DNA of 64,000 nucleotides from Teretinema sp964641135. GTDB taxonomy: Bacteria > Spirochaetota > Spirochaetia > Treponematales > Treponemataceae. Below the pieces are notes generated by a model, which saw only the letters and a list, made by a program, of their open reading frames with translations, was not told the origin of the DNA and did not search any database. Below, piece after piece: positions 59,953-64,000 of this stretch; position 1 is the first letter of the stretch, and each line of letters starts with the position of its first letter. The translations under genes were made by a program, and so were the position numbers. The DNA lies in assembly GCA_964641135.1 (NCBI GenBank), contig CAZXJV010000002.1, forward strand, positions 18,647-82,646. The letters are read 5' to 3'.

Positions 59953-60612
59953 ATGCTTATTCCGGGAAATATTGCGCTGTTTGAAGGGATATCGCCTCAG
60001 GAGCTGACAGGCTTGCTTGAATGTATCGGCGCCTCCGAGAGGCGTTTTGTGCGCGGTGAAACAGTACTGGCTGCCGGTCAGGAGACAGGTTCCTTCGGTA
60101 TTGTTGCAGCCGGTTCGGTTCAGATAGCCCGTGACGGCCTTGACGGTACACGCCTCATTGTTGCCGAATTCGGCCGCGGGCAGCTGTTTGCGGAAAGTTT
60201 TGTCTGCGCCGGGATTAAGATCAGCCCTGTTACGGTTAGTGCAGCAGAGGACAGTGTAATTTTATTTATGCCGTTTGACAGGATGCTCCGCAGCTGCGGT
60301 TCTGCCTGCGGATGGCATACCATGCTGATTGGAAATATGATGCGCCTTCTAGCCCGGCGCAATTTGATGCTGAACAACCGCCTGGAAGTACTGGCAAAAC
60401 GTACCATACGGGAGAAGGTAATAACCTGGCTGCGCCTTGAAGCTGTCAGAACAGGCTTAATCGAAGTTATCGTTCCCTTCAGCCGCGGTGAACTGGCGGA
60501 TTTTCTGGGTGTAGACCGCAGTGCCCTGTCCCGCGAGCTCGGCCGCATGGCAGACGAGGGTCTGATTCGCTGCGAGGGAAAGGTTTTTACATTGTGTCCG
60601 GCTAAAGCCTGA
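59953..60612 (+). CDS. Crp/Fnr family transcriptional regulator
   Basis: 219 residues from ATG 59953, which has AAGGGAGG 8 bases upstream; the GTG at 59944 lies inside that site. A cyclic-nucleotide-binding-like beta-barrel (about 15-115, with GETVLAAGQETGSFGIVAAGSVQI) is joined by a long dimer helix to a winged HTH with LADFLGVDRSALSRELGRMADEGLI. No cysteine set for an Fnr-type cluster is present at the N-terminus. The recognition helix is of the HcpR-like group that controls nitrosative or oxidative stress genes in anaerobes, but this is an inference. Divergent from the ferredoxin-like gene. Confidence 0.92.
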   Translation: MLIPGNIALFEGISPQELTGLLECIGASERRFVRGETVLAAGQETGSFGIVAAGSVQIARDGLDGTRLIVAEFGRGQLFAESFVCAGIKISPVTVSAAEDSVILFMPFDRMLRSCGSACGWHTMLIGNMMRLLARRNLMLNNRLEVLAKRTIREKVITWLRLEAVRTGLIEVIVPFSRGELADFLGVDRSALSRELGRMADEGLIRCEGKVFTLCPAKA

Positions 60613-60639
60613 CAAGCATCGAGTTTGTCAGTATCCTGC
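60609..60639 (-). repeat. Intergenic hairpin element, copy 6
   Basis: On the minus strand GCAGGATACTGACAA, loop ACTCGATGC, TTGTCAG: a perfect 7-bp stem CTGACAA/TTGTCAG. It overlaps the stop codon of the Crp/Fnr gene and reaches the stop of the convergent YkgJ gene. Confidence 0.75.
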
Positions 60640-61133
60640 TAGTATTCCGCCATGATTTTTTCACAAATCAGGTAGGCTGCCGGGCAATACAGTGAATCAA
60701 GGGCAAGGCCAACCAGTTTTTTCTGTATATTCCGTGATTCTGTGTGCGGAAATTCCCTGCAGGAAAGGGTGCGCACCTCGTAGTCTGAACAGGTATTATC
60801 CGGGTTCTGAAAGGGACAGGGCAGTTCCCTGAGTACATAGCCTGTGCCGTCAGGATCTTTTTCAAGGTAGTTCCTTACAAATTCTTTGGCATCCCGTCCG
60901 CTTGCCTTGCACATATGCTTGATATCTGTTTCCCGGAACCGCGGACCGTAGTTACGGCAGCAGTTTCCGCACTCTGTGCAGTCAATCCGGAGAAAGACTT
61001 CATCGTGCCAGGCATGTATCTTCGCATCAAAACCGGGTTTCGTCAGTTTTGAAAGGTATCTCATGCGTTTCAGGATTTCGGGGTGGCGGATTTTCGCTTT
61101 ATGCAGCAGTTGAGTGTATTCGTCTTTGATAAT
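60639..61133 (-). CDS. YkgJ-family cysteine cluster protein, probable ATT start
   Basis: A small metal-binding protein of the YkgJ (putative zinc/iron-chelating) family. The cluster is CTECGNCC followed by RNYGPRF, then CPFQNPDNTCSDYEVRTLSCREFP. No AUG, GUG or UUG is positioned after the strong AAAGGAGG (61149-61142); the codon 8 bases downstream is ATT at 61133, giving 164 residues. In-frame ATG 61217 would add 28 poorly protein-like residues and lies in the -35 box of the divergent gene. The start is therefore uncertain. Function of the family is unknown; iron-sulfur or iron handling is suspected. Confidence 0.8.
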   Translation of the reverse strand: MIKDEYTQLLHKAKIRHPEILKRMRYLSKLTKPGFDAKIHAWHDEVFLRIDCTECGNCCRNYGPRFRETDIKHMCKASGRDAKEFVRNYLEKDPDGTGYVLRELPCPFQNPDNTCSDYEVRTLSCREFPHTESRNIQKKLVGLALDSLYCPAAYLICEKIMAEY

Positions 61134-61216
61134 GTGTGATTCCTCCTTTCGGTGGTGTATACGCCGATATTCTGGCGCAGTGTAGCATAATAAGGAAAGT
61201 GCGAAAACGGTTTTCA

Positions 61217-61245
61217 TTGACAAAAGCGGAATGTGCCCATACCAT
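61217..61245 (+). promoter_or_regulatory. Promoter of a leaderless membrane GGDEF-EAL gene
   Basis: A perfect TTGACA (61217-61222), 17 bases, TACCAT (61240-61245). The -10 box ends 7 bases before the ATG at 61253, so the message would begin at or beside the start codon. Confidence 0.6.
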
Positions 61246-61252
61246 AAGGGTC

Positions 61253-61732
61253 ATGATCGAAACCCAGCTGCGCTCCCATGGATTATCACATTTCGATTAC
61301 ACCGCAACCGCCTGGTACCGGGCAATACTGGAAAAAAGGCGGATATACAGCCGCAGAATCCTTTCCGGGGCGATTGCAATGGCCCTGCTTATTCCTCTTG
61401 TCCAGCTGATTTCGGACATTTCCCGTTCCATTCACGAGTTCATACCCCATTATGTGGTAAGTCTTGTTCTGTATACTCTTTTAGCCTTTTGTATACCCCG
61501 ATCGCGTGACCAGGATCGTGTAGTGGCCCTTGCTTTGGGAATTGCCTCTATTGGCTGTTGTCTTTCCTTTTTGTTTCCGACCGGCCGGGATATCAATCTT
61601 GCGGTTGCAACCTTATATCCCCTGTTTGCCCTGCAGCTGGCCGGCTCGCGGCAGGGAAGTCTGTGGTGTCTGGCAACAGCAACCGGCGTGGTTCTGTTGT
61701 GGGGTCTTCACCGGCTTGGTATCAACCCCTAG
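61253..61732 (+). CDS. N-terminal membrane half of a GGDEF-EAL protein, ended by an in-frame TAG
   Basis: 159 residues: a 40-residue cytoplasmic start (MIETQLRSHGLSHFDYTA), then four to five membrane helices (ILSGAIAMALLIPLVQLI, YVVSLVLYTLLAFCI, VVALALGIASIGCCLSFLF, LAVATLYPLFALQL, CLATATGVVLLWGL). The frame stops at TAG 61730-61732. Beyond that stop the same frame stays open without interruption into a last membrane helix (TAFFVITLMVVYGLSLAN) and the GGDEF-EAL region, so the two pieces were one protein of about 619 residues. Either a nonsense mutation, a readthrough codon or a sequence error. Confidence 0.75.
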   Translation: MIETQLRSHGLSHFDYTATAWYRAILEKRRIYSRRILSGAIAMALLIPLVQLISDISRSIHEFIPHYVVSLVLYTLLAFCIPRSRDQDRVVALALGIASIGCCLSFLFPTGRDINLAVATLYPLFALQLAGSRQGSLWCLATATGVVLLWGLHRLGINP

Positions 61733-61783
61733 TGGAGCTTTCATCCTGTTCCCCGCCAGACCGCCTTTTTTGTAATTACCCTG

Positions 61784-63112
61784 ATGGTTGTATACGGGTT
61801 ATCGCTTGCCAACGAAAAACGCCATGAGGCGATGGTTAACCGGCTGGCGGACCTGTTGATGTTTGATCCTGATACCGGGCTGCCGAACCGTGATGTGCTG
61901 CTGCATACAATCAAAGCGGATCAAGATTATGTGTTTGCAATTGTAAAAATCGAGAATTTCAGCGATCTGGTTGCCCTGTTTGGCTATGATTTTTCGGATA
62001 CGATAACCAGATTTGCCTCCTCCCGTCTTATTTCGCTGGAAGGACGCTTCAGATACCGTACCTACCAGCTGAAATACAACGAGTATGGTTTGTTGATGGA
62101 GACAGACCAGCTGTGTTCTCTTCCCGATGCCGAATCTATGCTGTATGAGCTGATCAAGATGATAGAGGTGGATACTCTTCCCTGGGAAGGAGACAAAATC
62201 AATCTTCTGTATCGGGTAGGCGGTACGGTTGTTCCTGCCGGCAGCGGGGAAAATCCCCTTTCACGGGCCGACGTTGCGCTTAAAAAAGCCGAGCGCAGTC
62301 ATTCGGTTCTTTCGATTTATGACAATTCAAACTGTGAACAGAAGACCGCCCGCGATGCGGTACAAAAGTTTACACAGCTGATTATGAACCGTGAAGATGG
62401 TACCTTCCGGGTGGTTTTTCAGCCAATCTTTAATATGGACGGCACGGAGATAGAATGGTATGAGGCCCTTCTGCGCATCAGGAATTCCTGTGGCGAGTTC
62501 ACTTCAATTTACCCATATCTGTCGGTAGCCCGTTCGACAGGGTTTTACCCATATCTGACTGATTTTGTCCTCAAAAAAGCTGCTGATGCAATCGTTTCAT
62601 TTGATGTCGATGTTTCTGTCAATATTTCTGTCGGTGATATTCTCAGACCCGATTTTATCGCGGTTGTGGACAGTGTTCATGAGCGGGTTAAGGATAAAAA
62701 GGGCAGGATTATTTTCGAGATTGTTGAAAGCGATGAACTGGTCGAGCTGGATAAGTGCATCCTGTTTATTGATTATATTTCACGGTACGGTTTCAAGATA
62801 GCCATCGATGATTTCGGCTCGGGGTATTCCAACTATACAAATCTGGTAAACCTTCCGGTAGACATTGTGAAGATTGATGGTTCTTTGATCAAAAAGATGA
62901 AAACAGATGACAACGCCCGTACTCTGGTGGAAGGAATCATTCATTTTTGCCGGAAGTCCAGCAAAAAAACTGTTGCGGAATACATCGAAGACGAACATAT
63001 TTTCAGCACAGTGCGGTGTATGGAGGTTGATTTTTTACAAGGATACTATCTCGGCAAACCCCAGGACCTGCAGCACAGCGCAAGCTGCGCACTGACTGAT
63101 CACGAACCGTAA
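61784..63112 (+). CDS. Degenerate GGDEF plus EAL c-di-GMP phosphodiesterase half
   Basis: 442 residues from ATG 61784, the first ATG after the TAG, but it has no Shine-Dalgarno and no promoter, so independent translation is doubtful. Residues 1-15 are the rest of a membrane helix. Residues 20-185 are a GGDEF-like domain with DPDTGLPNRD, but the signature loop reads YNEYG, so no cyclase activity is expected. Residues 200-430 are an EAL domain with all catalytic motifs: EALLR, NISV, FEIVESD, DDFGSGYSN, VKIDGSLI, AEYIEDE and LQGYYLGKP. It should hydrolyse c-di-GMP to pGpG if made. Overlaps the convergent GGDEF gene by 13 bases. Confidence 0.85.
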   Translation: MVVYGLSLANEKRHEAMVNRLADLLMFDPDTGLPNRDVLLHTIKADQDYVFAIVKIENFSDLVALFGYDFSDTITRFASSRLISLEGRFRYRTYQLKYNEYGLLMETDQLCSLPDAESMLYELIKMIEVDTLPWEGDKINLLYRVGGTVVPAGSGENPLSRADVALKKAERSHSVLSIYDNSNCEQKTARDAVQKFTQLIMNREDGTFRVVFQPIFNMDGTEIEWYEALLRIRNSCGEFTSIYPYLSVARSTGFYPYLTDFVLKKAADAIVSFDVDVSVNISVGDILRPDFIAVVDSVHERVKDKKGRIIFEIVESDELVELDKCILFIDYISRYGFKIAIDDFGSGYSNYTNLVNLPVDIVKIDGSLIKKMKTDDNARTLVEGIIHFCRKSSKKTVAEYIEDEHIFSTVRCMEVDFLQGYYLGKPQDLQHSASCALTDHEP

Positions 63113-63993
63113 ACCCGGTTCCTGCCGTTTTGTTTCGCTGTGTATAAATTCCGGTCGGCCATGGCGATAAGAGATTCCAGATCTGCCTGTACGTTTTCTC
63201 CGCCTGAAAGAGCAGCCCATCCGATACTGACTGTTATCGGCACCGGCATATCCCCGGATGTCTGAACGTTCAGACGGATTTTCTCGGCAATTTCTCCCAG
63301 GCGTTCTGCCGGTGTTGATGGCAGAAAAACTGCGAATTCTTCGCCGCCAAAACGTCCGCAAACATCTGAATACCGTACCGTCCCCTTGATTATTCCCCCC
63401 AGAACAGCAAGCACCCTGTCTCCTGTTGGATGACTGTGTGTGTCGTTGACCAGCTTGAAGCGGTCGATATCTATCATTAAAAAACCTGACTGGCCTGTAC
63501 CCCGGGAAACAAGGTGAAGCAGGGGGGCGGAAAGCTCAAGAAAGCCCCGCCTGTTGTGCAGGCCGGTAAGAAAATCTGTCTGTGAGGTTGCAAGCAGCTT
63601 GATGTTCTCGTCCCAGAGCCTGAACAGGTTGCCTACAAGCAGATCGAGCTCGGTGTCTGTTACAAACTGGCCCATATGGTTCCGGAATTTTTCCAGATGA
63701 GCGTGATAATCGATACGCTGTTCCGGGGGCGTCAATATATCCAGCAAACCGTACAATTTGACAAAGACAGAATCCAGCATGAACAGTTCCATGCTGCAGG
63801 CAATCATAAACTGGTCTTTTGGTGCAAGGTTCTCGCGTGATCGGGCAATGTATCCGGCCATGCGATCCTGGATAGTTGAAAGATTTTTTATCAGCACCTC
63901 ATAATCGTCAAATACGTCTTTCAGGGCGCCGTGGGTGTTTAAATCAAGGGCACCTCTAAAAACCTGAGAGAAAATATGATATAGTAACGCCAT
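63100..63993 (-). CDS. Diguanylate cyclase (GGDEF) with N-terminal helical domain
   Basis: 297 residues, soluble. The N-terminal 130 residues are helical without a recognised domain (a sensor or dimerisation module). The GGDEF domain begins at DFLTGLHNRRGF and has the active-site loop GRFGGEEF with the expected DIDRFKLVND metal-binding segment. No RxxD inhibitory site is apparent before GGEEF (the residues are RYSDVCGRF, where RYSD could serve). It should make c-di-GMP. The start at 63993 lies 7 bases from the window end, so upstream signals are not visible. Its 3' end overlaps that of the EAL gene by 13 bases. Confidence 0.92.
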   Translation of the reverse strand: MALLYHIFSQVFRGALDLNTHGALKDVFDDYEVLIKNLSTIQDRMAGYIARSRENLAPKDQFMIACSMELFMLDSVFVKLYGLLDILTPPEQRIDYHAHLEKFRNHMGQFVTDTELDLLVGNLFRLWDENIKLLATSQTDFLTGLHNRRGFLELSAPLLHLVSRGTGQSGFLMIDIDRFKLVNDTHSHPTGDRVLAVLGGIIKGTVRYSDVCGRFGGEEFAVFLPSTPAERLGEIAEKIRLNVQTSGDMPVPITVSIGWAALSGGENVQADLESLIAMADRNLYTAKQNGRNRVYGS

Positions 63994-64000
63994 GAAACAG

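Noticed and set aside
61730..61732. Selenocysteine codon
   Set aside because: The interrupting codon is TAG, not TGA, and no SECIS-like hairpin follows.

Overview
The window looks like chromosome of a free-living spirochaete. The strongest clues are a 286-residue periplasmic flagellin of the FlaB type, a dnaX-ybaB-recR block of the kind seen in treponemes, an FlgM-like anti-sigma factor next to flagellar genes, an NADH-dependent ferredoxin:NADP reductase pair (NfnAB), and an oxygen-sensitive-looking Fe-S protein divergent from a Crp/Fnr regulator, which fit an anaerobic fermenter. Base composition is moderate; the few coding lines I counted gave about 57% G+C, and one small gene (50021-50842) was nearer 45%. 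I see no insertion sequence, prophage, CRISPR array or rRNA. One tRNA gene (Ala, anticodon GGC) is present.

Layout. 1-3.0 kb: tail of a secreted PPC-domain protein, then dnaX-ybaB-recR. 3.0-7.3 kb: unknown 506-residue protein, flaB with a strong terminator, a small membrane zinc-ribbon protein, divergent rsmI and flgM. 7.4-16.2 kb: an iron-alcohol-dehydrogenase relative that lost its active site, a SpoU-family RNA methyltransferase, an ATPase-HDOD fusion, a LonB-like protease, a membrane protein, Nif3, LspA. 16.2-26.3 kb: unknown coiled-coil protein, tRNA-Ala, and the alpha-2-macroglobulin/PBP1C operon. 26.4-36.1 kb: a GH13 lipoprotein, an unknown protein, a complete TolC-MFP-RND efflux operon, YchJ. 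36.1-40.1 kb (minus): pirin, MATE, EamA, UDG-like protein. 40.2-47.4 kb: HD-GYP-like protein, a membrane LuxR-type regulator with a glycogen-binding-like extracytoplasmic domain, a type I pullulanase lipoprotein, a PAS histidine kinase. 47.6-54.3 kb: NfnAB, a lipoprotein with a discoidin-like domain, XRE-cupin regulator, acyl-CoA synthetase, LacI regulator. 54.4-64 kb: prfC, M16 protease lipoprotein, Fe-S protein/Crp-Fnr pair, YkgJ cysteine-cluster protein, a GGDEF-EAL gene split by an in-frame TAG, and a convergent GGDEF cyclase.

Themes. Starch/glycogen-type glucan use is represented by two GH13 lipoproteins and by a possible dedicated one-component glucan sensor. Envelope biology is represented by A2M-PBP1C, RND and MATE export, LspA and M16. 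Cyclic di-GMP turnover is represented by GGDEF, EAL and HD-GYP-like proteins.

Two signals cut across the genes. First, at least eight genes without a usable Shine-Dalgarno sequence have a sigma70-like -10 box ending only 6-10 bases before the start codon, often with a -35 box at exactly 17 bases spacing; they are probably transcribed as leaderless or nearly leaderless mRNAs. Second, a family of intergenic hairpins with a conserved loop core (CTCGATGC) and stems that change in a compensated way occurs at least five times, plus one partial copy. Other points of note are a perfect 17-bp inverted repeat that would bury the ribosome binding site of the lacI-like gene, and a likely ATT start codon.
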